From assembly GCF_005281835.1 (NCBI RefSeq), contig NZ_RZIS01000009.1, forward strand, positions 62,001 to 126,000: a stretch of DNA of 64,000 nt. The letters run 5' to 3'. The notes under the pieces were generated by a model that made no database searches, was not told the DNA's origin, and saw only the letters and a list, made by a program, of their open reading frames with translations. Below, piece after piece: positions 37,749-46,055 of this stretch (positions are counted from its first letter, which is position 1; each line of letters begins with the position of its first letter). The position numbers were made by a program, and so were the translations under genes. Source of the DNA: Vibrio profundi. Its GTDB lineage: Bacteria; Pseudomonadota; Gammaproteobacteria; Enterobacterales; Vibrionaceae.

Positions 37749-38648
37749 ATGGCTGACAGCAACTGGTTTTCTAGTTTCCCAGAGATGGAACGCTCGGACT
37801 TACGAGCGATCAAAAAAACTTTAGATGGCGCGTATCGCGATTTCTCTCGTGAATACGGCGAACTCATAGAATCTTTCTTTGACCCTTTACTTTCCTTCCT
37901 CGTTTGGTTTGAAAAACTCCTGATTTCTACACCTTGGTTTATCGTTTTAGCGGTATGTACCGGTTTAGTTTATGCCGCAAGTCGTTCTTGGAAATTGGCG
38001 TTAGGCTGTGTAGTGTCTTTGCTTCTCATTGGATACTTCGGAATGTGGGAAGACACCATGAGAACGCTAAGTATCATTACTGTGTGTACTATGGTTTCAA
38101 TCATGCTAGGGATTCCGATTGGTATCGCGATGGCACGTTCAAATAAGGTGCAATCGGTAGTGACTCCCTTATTGGATATCATGCAAACTATGCCTGCATT
38201 TGTTTACTTGATTCCCGTCGTGATGTTACTTGGCATTGGTAAGATTCCAGGTTTGATCGCAGTGGTTATCTATGCGATTCCTCCGGTTATTCGCCTTACC
38301 AATTTGGGTATCCGACTGGTTGATAAAGAAGTGCTAGAAGCGGCTACCGCCTTTGGTGCGAATAAGAAGCAACGTCTATGGGGTGTTCAACTACCGCTAG
38401 CGATGCCAACGATTATGGCCGGGATTAACCAAACAATCATGATGGCGTTATCGATGGTGGTAATCGCATCTATGATTGGGGTGAAAGGTCTAGGTCAACC
38501 GGTACTTAAATCCATTACTAACCAATATTTCACGTTAGGCTTACTTAATGGTTTTGCCATTGTAGCGCTAGCGATTTTGTTTGATCGAGCTTCACAAGCG
38601 TATGCACGCCGTACCAATGCGCATTTAGGAGGGTTCAAACATGACTAA
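37749..38648 (+). CDS. proW: Glycine betaine/choline ABC transporter, permease
   Basis: A 299-residue ProW/OpuAB-type permease. A cytoplasmic N terminus of about 60 residues is followed by about six to seven membrane helices; the BPD_transp_1 coupling loop lies near EAATAFGANKKQRLWGVQLPLAMPTI. It forms the channel through which the substrate passes from ProX into the cell. AAGGA precedes ATG 37749. Its end overlaps proV by 8 bases, indicating coupled translation. Confidence 0.93.
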   Translation: MADSNWFSSFPEMERSDLRAIKKTLDGAYRDFSREYGELIESFFDPLLSFLVWFEKLLISTPWFIVLAVCTGLVYAASRSWKLALGCVVSLLLIGYFGMWEDTMRTLSIITVCTMVSIMLGIPIGIAMARSNKVQSVVTPLLDIMQTMPAFVYLIPVVMLLGIGKIPGLIAVVIYAIPPVIRLTNLGIRLVDKEVLEAATAFGANKKQRLWGVQLPLAMPTIMAGINQTIMMALSMVVIASMIGVKGLGQPVLKSITNQYFTLGLLNGFAIVALAILFDRASQAYARRTNAHLGGFKHD

Positions 38649-39870
38649 ACCATTGATAGAAATTAGTGGCTTATACAAAGTATTTGGCCCGAAGCCAATG
38701 TCCGTGATGAGCCGTGTTGAACAGGGTGAACACAAAGACGCTATTTTGGCCGATACTGGTCACACGGTTGGTCTAAAAGAGATCAATCTTAAGATCAATC
38801 GAGGTGAAATCTTTGTAATCATGGGCTTATCGGGCTCCGGCAAATCAACTTTGATTCGTCACTTCAACCGCTTAATTGATCCAACCAAAGGCAAAATCAC
38901 GGTGGAAGGCATTGATGTTATGAGCCTAAATACCAAAGAGCTAGAAGAGTTCCGTCGTCATAAAATGTCGATGGTCTTTCAGCGATTTGGATTAATGCCA
39001 CACAGAACTGTCGTTGAAAATGTAGCTTACGGGCTAGAAGTACAAGGCATTAAAAAAGACCAACGTTTAGCGAAAGCAAAAGAGTGGTTAGAAACGGTGG
39101 GGCTTAAAGGGTACGAAGACCAATACCCAGGCCAATTGTCTGGTGGACAACAGCAGCGTGTAGGCTTGTCTCGTGCATTATGTACCGATGCGGAAATCCT
39201 ATTAATGGATGAAGCATTCTCTGCATTAGATCCTCTAATTCGTAGCGAGATGCAGGACCAGCTTATCGAGCTTCAAGAAAAGCTTCATAAGACGATTGTG
39301 TTCATCACTCACGATTTAGATGAAGCGCTGCGACTTGGTGACCGAATTGCTATTTTAAAAGATGGTGAATTGGTTCAACAGGGAACGCCACATGAGATTC
39401 TGCTGCATCCAGCGGATGATTACGTGGAAGCCTTTGTTAAAGATGTGAATCGAGCGCGAGCTCTAACCGTAGAGACAGTCATGCAGCCTCCGCTGTATAG
39501 AATTACCTCTGAGACCATTGAAGGCGCACTGGCACAGATGAAGACTCTGAAACATGACTACGCTTACCATGTAACGGATGAAGGCTATCAAGGGTTAGTG
39601 ACCAAAGAAAGCTTGCAAGATGCGGTTGAAGATTCGAGCGTGCATGACTTTAGTGATGAGATTTACGAAGAAGTGCCTGCCGTCTTGCCTGACGCGGTTA
39701 TCGAAGAAGTTCTCCCTGACACTATGTCCTGCGATTATTCACTCCCTGTTGTGGATGAAGAAGGCAACCTTAAAGGTGAACTTGAACGTAGTGCCGTTGC
39801 AGATATCTTCGCTGAACAAAGCGAGGCAGAAGAACCCGACCCAAAGTTACAGATCGATAAAGCGTCCTAG
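38641..39870 (+). CDS. proV: Glycine betaine/choline ABC transporter, ATP-binding protein
   Basis: A 409-residue ATPase with Walker A GLSGSGKST (near residue 62), Q-loop, signature LSGGQQQRVGLSRAL, Walker B LLMDEAFSALDP and the H-loop region. A C-terminal extension (about residues 280-409) resembles the CBS pair that senses ionic strength in ProV/OpuAA, though the second half is weakly conserved. It powers the ProXWV transporter. A terminator follows directly. Confidence 0.93.
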   Translation: MTKPLIEISGLYKVFGPKPMSVMSRVEQGEHKDAILADTGHTVGLKEINLKINRGEIFVIMGLSGSGKSTLIRHFNRLIDPTKGKITVEGIDVMSLNTKELEEFRRHKMSMVFQRFGLMPHRTVVENVAYGLEVQGIKKDQRLAKAKEWLETVGLKGYEDQYPGQLSGGQQQRVGLSRALCTDAEILLMDEAFSALDPLIRSEMQDQLIELQEKLHKTIVFITHDLDEALRLGDRIAILKDGELVQQGTPHEILLHPADDYVEAFVKDVNRARALTVETVMQPPLYRITSETIEGALAQMKTLKHDYAYHVTDEGYQGLVTKESLQDAVEDSSVHDFSDEIYEEVPAVLPDAVIEEVLPDTMSCDYSLPVVDEEGNLKGELERSAVADIFAEQSEAEEPDPKLQIDKAS

Positions 39871-39898
39871 GCAATATCGTTTCGTTGAGTCATAAAAA

Positions 39899-39936
39899 GA
39901 AAGCCACCTTTGACATTGTCCAAGGTGGCTTTTTAA
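39899..39936. terminator. Rho-independent terminator after proV
   Basis: AAAGCCACCTT pairs with AAGGTGGCTTT around an 11-base loop, with TTTTT after it and A-rich sequence before. It lies between the convergent proV and FecCD-type genes and can serve both. Confidence 0.9.
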
Positions 39937-39962
39937 ATTCCAGCAGACAGAAGATGAACTTA

Positions 39963-40988
39963 TTAATTGGCTTTGCGTCGGATGCTCATGGTTCTCAAAA
40001 TGAGAATTAGTGCAATCGGAAAACCAATTACGGCAGTAATGACACCGATTGGTAAAGGATTGTCTGAATTTAAGACACGTGAAAGAGTATCAAGCAAGAG
40101 CAGTAGGGTGGCTCCTAGCAAGGCACTAATCGGCAAGACCCACCTGAAATCTTTGCCGGCAAACTTATGACTAATATAGGGAATCACTAGTCCAACAAAG
40201 CCGATAAGCCCTGCCAGTATTACCGAAATTGACGCAAAAATAGCGACACAAACGGCGATGAGGAACTTAATTATGGCGGTGTACAATTCGAGTTTATTTT
40301 CCATAGGGTCGGTGTCCATAATTCGATTGATATAGGGGATCAAAAGAATGGTTACTCCTAAAGCAAATACGAGAAGTGGAAGTAGCGGTAATACATAGTC
40401 GAATGAATAGTTGGAAATCGAACCCGCTAACCAGAACATCGCGCTTTCCAAATTTCCATTTGTGGTAAGTAAGATCAGGCTAGTAATGGCAATGGTAAGT
40501 ACAGTAATAATCAGCCCTGAGAGCATGATTTTGAGTGGGGCATTGAGCGTTTTAGACTTAGCGTCTAAGAAGTATATCAAACAGATTGAAAGCACAGCGC
40601 CAATTGCCGCTATTTGCACAAGGTGCTCAGGCAAAGTGATCGTAAACAAACTAACAGCAGCAACACTGAAAAGAACGGTGCTGGTGTTCACACTGATTAA
40701 ATTTGGCGAAGCGAAAGGCGTTCGCACCAGTGCTTGCAATAATGTTCCTGAAACCGCGAGCGAAGCTCCAACAACAAGCGCAAGGATGGCTCTTGGGAGA
40801 CGTTCTTCTACGATAAGGCTGTGTTCCCAATTACTGGATTGATATTGAAGTATCGATTCGAATAGAGCTGAAATAGAAAGAGTCGTTTGACCTAGTAGCA
40901 GGCTTGCAAGAAAGCTAAACAACGTGATGAATACACAAAATACGACGCCACTAATGATGGCCAATTTTCGTTGAGTCAATGAGGTCAT
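39963..40988 (-). CDS. FecCD-family iron-siderophore ABC permease
   Basis: A 341-residue permease with about nine to ten helices and the FecCD signature features: RLPRAILALVVGASLAVSG near residues 63-81 and the GLIGFVGLVIPYISHKF segment that contacts the ATPase. It would import a ferric siderophore or haem. A Fur box lies 31 bases upstream. Unusually, the partner permease, ATPase and binding protein are not adjacent: proV lies downstream in the other orientation and a non-coding region upstream. It is an orphan, perhaps a remnant of an iron transport operon or dependent on partners elsewhere. Confidence 0.9.
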   Translation of the reverse strand: MTSLTQRKLAIISGVVFCVFITLFSFLASLLLGQTTLSISALFESILQYQSSNWEHSLIVEERLPRAILALVVGASLAVSGTLLQALVRTPFASPNLISVNTSTVLFSVAAVSLFTITLPEHLVQIAAIGAVLSICLIYFLDAKSKTLNAPLKIMLSGLIITVLTIAITSLILLTTNGNLESAMFWLAGSISNYSFDYVLPLLPLLVFALGVTILLIPYINRIMDTDPMENKLELYTAIIKFLIAVCVAIFASISVILAGLIGFVGLVIPYISHKFAGKDFRWVLPISALLGATLLLLLDTLSRVLNSDNPLPIGVITAVIGFPIALILILRTMSIRRKAN

Positions 40989-41018
40989 GATTTCAATCTG
41001 AAATGATAGCTAAAGCTT

Positions 41019-41037
41019 AATGATAATCAATATCATT
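41019..41037 (-). promoter_or_regulatory. Fur box before the FecCD permease
   Basis: AATGATAATCAATATCATT is a 9-1-9 palindrome with one mismatch and fits the Fur consensus GATAATGATAATCATTATC well. It lies 31 bases upstream of the permease start. Iron repression is a strong inference. Confidence 0.82.
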
Positions 41038-41239
41038 AAATTCTCAAGCCGAAATGGGTTTAATTTTTTTATGCTGAGCTTTTGTCGCAGTTATTTGTTA
41101 TGTAATAAGGTTTTGTTGTGCATCTCGAGAGCCAAGCAATACCTACTTGGTTGGGTTATTAATTCGTCTAAGTAAGGATTTATTGTGCGGATAATCACAC
41201 TAAACAACAAATACTGTTGTTACAGTTTGTTGTTCTGTA

Positions 41240-41336
41240 TATTTTGAGGTTGTTCCCATGACTGGATAAATTACTGTCTTGTTTAAGAACCTTAAACTCC
41301 TTCTGTGTTAGCCGCCTTAGTCAGGCGGCTTTTTTT
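41240..41336 (+). ncRNA. Possible small RNA ending at an orphan terminator
   Basis: A strong terminator (41310-41336) closes a plus-strand stretch that has no open frame. A TTGTTA and a TATATT (about 41219-41240, 15-base spacing) could be its promoter, giving a transcript of about 95 bases. I do not recognise RyhB, Qrr or other named vibrio RNAs in it. The alternative is a terminator left behind by a lost gene. Confidence 0.25.
41310..41336 (+). terminator. Orphan rho-independent terminator
   Basis: AGCCGCC (41310-41316) pairs with GGCGGCT (41324-41330) around TTAGTCA, followed by TTTTTT. It points in the plus direction, but no plus-strand gene lies between the FecCD promoter and here. Confidence 0.9.
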
Positions 41337-41417
41337 GTTCTCAATCTCATAGGGGCGAGGCAATATTGGTATTGGCTTTCTACAACTGACGAAATCATAT
41401 TAAAGCCAACTCCATTT

Positions 41418-42059
41418 TTATCGACCACGCCCATCGACCATCACTACAATTGTCTTAGTGATGATTCCGAGATCTGTTGCAATCCAAGACTTCATGGAAC
41501 ACAAGCTTAGCGCGTAGCTGTGGTCGAATCCGACTTTGCGTCTCACATCCTCAATACACGTATCGTAACCTTGATTCACTTGAGCAAGCCCCGTAATTCC
41601 TGGTAACACACCGTAAGTGCGGTCGGCAAAATAGGGGATTTCTGTTTCTAGCTTGTTATAGAAAGTTGGTCGCTCTGGACGAGGCCCAATCAGTGACATC
41701 TCGCCCTTGAGTACGTTGAACAACTGAGGGAGTTCATCTAAACGAGTTTTTCGTAGAAACTTACCAACGGGAGTGATGCGGGGGTCGTCTTCTGTTGCCC
41801 ATACCGCGCCAGATCGTGCTTCCGCATCTTGATACATGCTACGGAATTTCATTATCTCAAACAGCTCCATTTTCTCTGGTGTTGATTTCCCCACGCGTAG
41901 TTGGCGATAAAAAACTGGACCTCTAGAAGAGGCTACGATAGCCAACGCGATCAATGGAAACAATGGTGAGAACACAACAAGAATGATCAACGCACCAACA
42001 AAGTCGAATGTTCGTTTTGCGCGTGAGATATTGTATTGGTATAAGTTAGTATTCATCAT
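41418..42059 (-). CDS. sypR: SypR, undecaprenyl-phosphate sugar-1-phosphate transferase
   Basis: A 213-residue member of the bacterial sugar transferase (WcaJ/PglC-type) family, with one N-terminal hydrophobic hairpin (about residues 15-40) and the catalytic signatures FEIMKFRSM, TRLDELPQLFNVLKGEMSLIGPRPERP and PGITGLAQV. It loads the first sugar phosphate onto undecaprenyl phosphate at the inner membrane and so starts each repeat unit of the polysaccharide. It is the last gene of the locus, 9 bases after sypQ, matching the known syp order. The start could be either of two adjacent ATG codons. Confidence 0.93.
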   Translation of the reverse strand: MMNTNLYQYNISRAKRTFDFVGALIILVVFSPLFPLIALAIVASSRGPVFYRQLRVGKSTPEKMELFEIMKFRSMYQDAEARSGAVWATEDDPRITPVGKFLRKTRLDELPQLFNVLKGEMSLIGPRPERPTFYNKLETEIPYFADRTYGVLPGITGLAQVNQGYDTCIEDVRRKVGFDHSYALSLCSMKSWIATDLGIITKTIVVMVDGRGR

Positions 42060-42068
42060 GGTCAGTCC

Positions 42069-43256
42069 TTAACGATTAACTCGTGTCCAGTGTGAGTTTT
42101 CAAATCCAAGTAAGTAACGAAGCCCACCAACAAAGTTGGCGTAATGCCCAACGACTAAGTACGAAACTAAAGTGATCGGTTTGAGAGATAATTTTTTGGG
42201 TAATAAATAACCCACGACACCCGTGATGTACACGCTGATTTGTAACCAGAATAGAAGTTCAAAAACAACGTGGTGGCGAAGCAATAGCGATGTCAGTAAA
42301 CATGTCAGCATTAGATAAGGGGTTAGCAGTCTTAACCCTTTTCCTGAGAAAAATGCAAATGCGACGCCTTTAAATCTTGGGTTGAATAAGCCAAATAATT
42401 CAATGGCTTGTTGCATATTCCCTGCGGAAATTCTCAAGCGGCGGCGAAAGTCGTTTTGCTCGTTAGTTTGCTCCATTTCTAACGCCACCATGTTTGAATC
42501 ATAATCTGCGTGATAACCCTTCTTAACGATTTGCATAGGAAGTATGAAATCATCATTAATGGTGTTCGATGGAAGTGTTTCGAATAGGTGAGTGCGGAAC
42601 AAATAGAACGCGCCATGTGCGCCTAGGCTTGAACCAAAAGAGGCTTCTTGTTGTTTCAATACCGTTTGATAGGCCCAATAGCTTTTCTCACCTTGGTTTT
42701 CTGAAGGACATAAACAGTAAGTAGCGTTGACTACACCAACCGTTTTGTCGGAAAAGTGCTCACTTGCAATGAGCAAAGCATCGAGAGAAATAAGAGCAGA
42801 AACATCACTTAAAGCGGTAATATCACTGTCGATGCCTTGTAGCTCTTCATTGACGATCGCTACCTTACCGCGATTTTGTTGGTGGTCGTGAATTTCGATA
42901 TGAATATCGGAGCAAATCGCTTCTTGGATCGTCATTTGCGCAATGTTCACTGTATGGTCGCTACAACCGTCACACGCGATGATGACTTTAAGCTTGTTAC
43001 GTGGGTAATCGAGCGCGGCCAAATTTCGAATTTTATCAGCGATCCACTGTTCTTCGTTGAATGCTGGCACCAAAATAGTCACGCTTGGTAAGTCCAGGTC
43101 TGCCTCTGCTACTTTGTAGCCTCTCCATACCTCTTTAATTTTCATTGAAGGATGGATGCGCGAATACCAACGTAAAATTAGTGGATAACCTACGTGATGG
43201 TAAACAATTAGCGCACCGCTCATGAAACAGATCGCCATTAGAATTAGGTCAATCAT
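42069..43256 (-). CDS. sypQ: SypQ, membrane GT2-family glycosyltransferase
   Basis: A 395-residue processive-type GT2 enzyme: an N-terminal membrane helix (about 1-22), the catalytic domain beginning VTILVPAFNEEQWI, metal-binding ACDGCSDHT, DDFILP, and the RRRLRISAGNMQQ region that corresponds to the QxxRW element, then several C-terminal helices. It adds a sugar at the inner membrane during polysaccharide synthesis. Its start overlaps the stop of sypP by 4 bases (ATGA). Position in the locus supports the name. Confidence 0.9.
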   Translation of the reverse strand: MIDLILMAICFMSGALIVYHHVGYPLILRWYSRIHPSMKIKEVWRGYKVAEADLDLPSVTILVPAFNEEQWIADKIRNLAALDYPRNKLKVIIACDGCSDHTVNIAQMTIQEAICSDIHIEIHDHQQNRGKVAIVNEELQGIDSDITALSDVSALISLDALLIASEHFSDKTVGVVNATYCLCPSENQGEKSYWAYQTVLKQQEASFGSSLGAHGAFYLFRTHLFETLPSNTINDDFILPMQIVKKGYHADYDSNMVALEMEQTNEQNDFRRRLRISAGNMQQAIELFGLFNPRFKGVAFAFFSGKGLRLLTPYLMLTCLLTSLLLRHHVVFELLFWLQISVYITGVVGYLLPKKLSLKPITLVSYLVVGHYANFVGGLRYLLGFENSHWTRVNR

Positions 43257-44377
43257 GCATATGCTCCTTTAGCCAGTTCGTTGTAGGATTGGACCATGTT
43301 TTTGATGTTGAAGTTGGTCAGTATGAAATCGCGTGGACAAGCCGAAACAGAAACTTTCCGCTCATTTTCAGTTCTGATAGTGGCAGAGAGTAAGGCGTGA
43401 GCTAGGTGAATGATATTGTGGTTCTTTACTAAAATACCGGTGTTGGGGCACAGGGTCTCATTGACGGCGCCCACATTCATCGCGACGGTTGGCACATTAC
43501 AAGCCTGAGCCTCTAGAGGTGAGAGTGGTAACCCTTCATGGCGAGAAGGTAAGCAAAACAGGTCGAGTGACTGGTAGAACGCCGTCATGTCATCGACCAA
43601 GCCAAGAAAGAATACGCGTTCTTTTAAGCCGAGTTTTAATACTAGCGCTTCAAGATTGGCACGTTCACTGCCATCACCTGCTAACACCAAATTCACATGT
43701 TGTGGTAAGAAGGCCATCGCTTTAATGAGTTGGTCTTGTCCCTTAACGGATTCCAATCGGCCTGCACAACCTATAATTATTCTGTCTTTCGGTAGATTAA
43801 ACAGAGAGCGAGTAAGTTGCTTTGGAAGTGGGTGGAACTTGTCGCAGTCGATTCCGTTTTTAATAGTAATCAGCTTGTCATACGCAAACATCGATTTGAG
43901 TTGATTGTAAACTCGAGTCGCATCAGCGACGAGCATTGGTTGAGCTGCTTTTAATGCCACGCTTTGTAGTCGGCGGCGCTTAGTATTACGTAGATGCCAA
44001 GCATCATGTTCAGTATGGATGCGAGTGGGTACACCAGAAACGCGAGCGGCGAACCCAGCATAGATAAGTGGGCCAATATGATGTGTGTGAACAACATCAG
44101 GCTTAATGCCAGTGAAAGCTTTAATCAGAGTAGAGACAACTTTAAATTGCACGCCGGGCTCTTTCTGTAGGAACACTAACTGTTCAGCATGCGCTTCAAG
44201 CTTAGGCCAGTGGTGAATTGCTTCTTCTCGGGTACCTTCAAGGCTAATAATCATGACTACATCTTGAGGCTTAGCTAACCGAAGTAAATCTAAGGTCAAC
44301 GTTTCTAAGCCACCAGGTGCTAAATGCTGAACGACGTGAATGATTTTTTTGCCACGTTTTTTATCGTCTGTGTCCAT
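43253..44377 (-). CDS. sypP: SypP, GT4-family glycosyltransferase
   Basis: A 374-residue GT-B enzyme. The N-terminal domain holds HVVQHLAPGGLETLTLDLL; the C-terminal GT4 domain has IIIGCAGRLESVKGQDQLI and FCLPSRHEGLPLSPLEAQAC, with the EX7E catalytic/nucleotide-sugar motif. It builds the lipid-linked repeat on the cytoplasmic face. It is preceded by a 253-base gap with its own sigma54-type promoter, so sypPQR form a sub-operon as in V. fischeri. Confidence 0.9.
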   Translation of the reverse strand: MDTDDKKRGKKIIHVVQHLAPGGLETLTLDLLRLAKPQDVVMIISLEGTREEAIHHWPKLEAHAEQLVFLQKEPGVQFKVVSTLIKAFTGIKPDVVHTHHIGPLIYAGFAARVSGVPTRIHTEHDAWHLRNTKRRRLQSVALKAAQPMLVADATRVYNQLKSMFAYDKLITIKNGIDCDKFHPLPKQLTRSLFNLPKDRIIIGCAGRLESVKGQDQLIKAMAFLPQHVNLVLAGDGSERANLEALVLKLGLKERVFFLGLVDDMTAFYQSLDLFCLPSRHEGLPLSPLEAQACNVPTVAMNVGAVNETLCPNTGILVKNHNIIHLAHALLSATIRTENERKVSVSACPRDFILTNFNIKNMVQSYNELAKGAYA

Positions 44378-44458
44378 TTTTAGATTCCTTTTTTGTGGCT
44401 ATGAAATTGATTCTGCAAACGGAAATTGTGATTAACTACGCTTGCTTATTTATGAATT

Positions 44459-44474
44459 AGCATATCTTGTGCCA
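44459..44474 (-). promoter_or_regulatory. Sigma54 promoter of sypP
   Basis: On the minus strand TGGCACAAGATATGCT has GG-N10-GC and a perfect TGGCAC -24 element. It lies about 83 bases before the sypP start. A weak SypG-like site (TTCCCA-ATT-TAATAC, 44534-44548) is centred about 81 bases upstream of the -12. Confidence 0.72.
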
Positions 44475-44630
44475 GAAAAGTTATTCTTATATATCAGTAT
44501 TTTATGGTTATTTTGGTGTGTTTTCTTGTTTTGGTATTAAATTGGGAATCAAAAAGGAATGGATTCGTTTCAAATAGAAAGCGCCGACATGATTGGCAGC
44601 GCTTTGTGCGATTTGATGGGGATTAAATAA

Positions 44631-46055
44631 CTAGCTGAGTTTCGGGATAACGGTAATCACAGGTGTTTCCAATATGGCTTCAATTTCGTCTTGGCGTTTT
44701 ACTGAAGAGTCAAAAAGCTCGATCACGACCGCAAGACCGCTGCCTAATGCAATGCCTCCTATAAATCCGGCTAAGATGAAAATGATACTGGGTAAGTTGG
44801 AAGGGCCACTTGGGTTAAAAGGTAAATCAATAATTTTGACGCGTTTGTTTTGTTCGAAGATCCCTAGAGAGCCAGTTAGCTGAGCCATTTCAAAACGCTC
44901 CATCAATTCATCGTAAAGCTGACGTTTGATTTGAACATCGCGTTGTAGTCGATACATGATTTTTGCATTTTCACCAAAATGGTTCGCTTTGTTTTCAAGT
45001 TCGAATACCATTTTCTTCAAGCTCTTTGTTTCCTCACTTAATGACTCGTAGCGCGAGCGCACCAATTGCAAGCTATGAAGCTGTGTAACTAATAAAGGCT
45101 GCACATCAGACAATTTAGTTAACGTATTACTACTGGCAATATCCCATAACTGGTCACTGTTGAGGCTAGGCTGTTTCATTTTCAACAGTGTCGTGCGTTC
45201 GTTTTCCAGTCTCTCAAGCTCTCTTACTTTGGCTTGCACGGCGCTGTGTTGGTCTGTGTACTTGGCTTTGAGTAATGTTAAGTCACTACGGATTTCGATG
45301 ATTTGGTCTTCTAGCTTACCGATAACCGGGTTGGTTTTAGACAGTTGCTGATCAATAGAACCTAAGCTTTTCTCAACACCTGCTAGTTCCGCTTGTTTCT
45401 CGGCCAAATTTTGTTTGAGGGCTGCAAGCCTATTTAAGCTTTGGCTTTGTATTTCTGGTGTTGATTGCGCATTCTCGTTCTTATAAATCGCCAGTGCTTC
45501 CTCGGCTACATCGAGCTCTTTTCGACGCTTTTCAATATGAATAGCGAGGAAGTCACTTGAGTCTTGAATCGAAGAACGCTCCGGTGCCAGCAATTGTTCA
45601 ATGAAATGATCGCTAACGGAACGGAGCAGCTCTTTCATTCCGTCTGGCTTGTTGGCTGTCAGGTTGATTTGTAGAAACTCTTTGCCTAACTGAGTGATGG
45701 TTAATCGGTTTGATATATCTGCAATGACCTTGTCTCTTTCGATATCGCTCATCTCGTCTGTGATTAGCTCAAGCTCTTCGGCAACCGAATAAAGAACGTG
45801 ACGGCTTTTCAGTAAGGTTCTTAACGCGTTGATCCTGTCTTTAAGCATTGTGGAGACCGCAATGTCTTCAAGGAAAGGGTTCATTTTAGCGGTTTCTTGA
45901 ATCAGCATACTGGTGTGGGCTTCGTATTTGAGTGGCGTTAGTTTACTCACGCCGAAGCCGACGAATGGGAGAATCAAGATCGGTACAACAATCACATAGC
46001 GCTGTCGCCACATGCCACCGAGAATGATGAGTAATCTAATCTTTAATTGATTCAT
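44631..46055 (-). CDS. sypO: SypO, Wzz-type chain-length/co-polymerase protein
   Basis: A 474-residue inner-membrane protein with a hydrophobic segment near each end (about residues 15-33 and 415-440) and a long periplasmic coiled-coil region, the layout of Wzz/GumC polysaccharide co-polymerases. The PFNPSGPSNLP motif before the second helix is the family hallmark. It controls polymer length with the polymerase and export channel. ATG 46055 has GGAG 7 bases upstream and overlaps the sypN stop (ATGA), so it is preferred over the upstream in-frame ATG at 46100. No kinase domain is fused; SypD may be its cytoplasmic partner. Confidence 0.9.
   Translation of the reverse strand: MNQLKIRLLIILGGMWRQRYVIVVPILILPFVGFGVSKLTPLKYEAHTSMLIQETAKMNPFLEDIAVSTMLKDRINALRTLLKSRHVLYSVAEELELITDEMSDIERDKVIADISNRLTITQLGKEFLQINLTANKPDGMKELLRSVSDHFIEQLLAPERSSIQDSSDFLAIHIEKRRKELDVAEEALAIYKNENAQSTPEIQSQSLNRLAALKQNLAEKQAELAGVEKSLGSIDQQLSKTNPVIGKLEDQIIEIRSDLTLLKAKYTDQHSAVQAKVRELERLENERTTLLKMKQPSLNSDQLWDIASSNTLTKLSDVQPLLVTQLHSLQLVRSRYESLSEETKSLKKMVFELENKANHFGENAKIMYRLQRDVQIKRQLYDELMERFEMAQLTGSLGIFEQNKRVKIIDLPFNPSGPSNLPSIIFILAGFIGGIALGSGLAVVIELFDSSVKRQDEIEAILETPVITVIPKLS

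Larger units (their letters stand above)
40989..41417. other. Intergenic region with Fur box and possible small RNA
   Basis: This 429-base gap holds the Fur box for the FecCD-type gene and, at its far end, a strong plus-strand terminator with no gene before it; both are listed separately. Nothing else is supported. Confidence 0.6.

Noticed and set aside
39992-40006. TTCTCAAAATGAGAA, an exact copy of the palindromic SypG-like core of sypA
   Set aside because: It lies inside the last codons of the FecCD permease gene, with no sigma54-type promoter or gene start near it in either direction. Probably chance, or at most a non-functional site.
41100-41336. RyhB or Qrr small RNA
   Set aside because: Neither conserved core can be found in the stretch; only the terminator supports a transcript.
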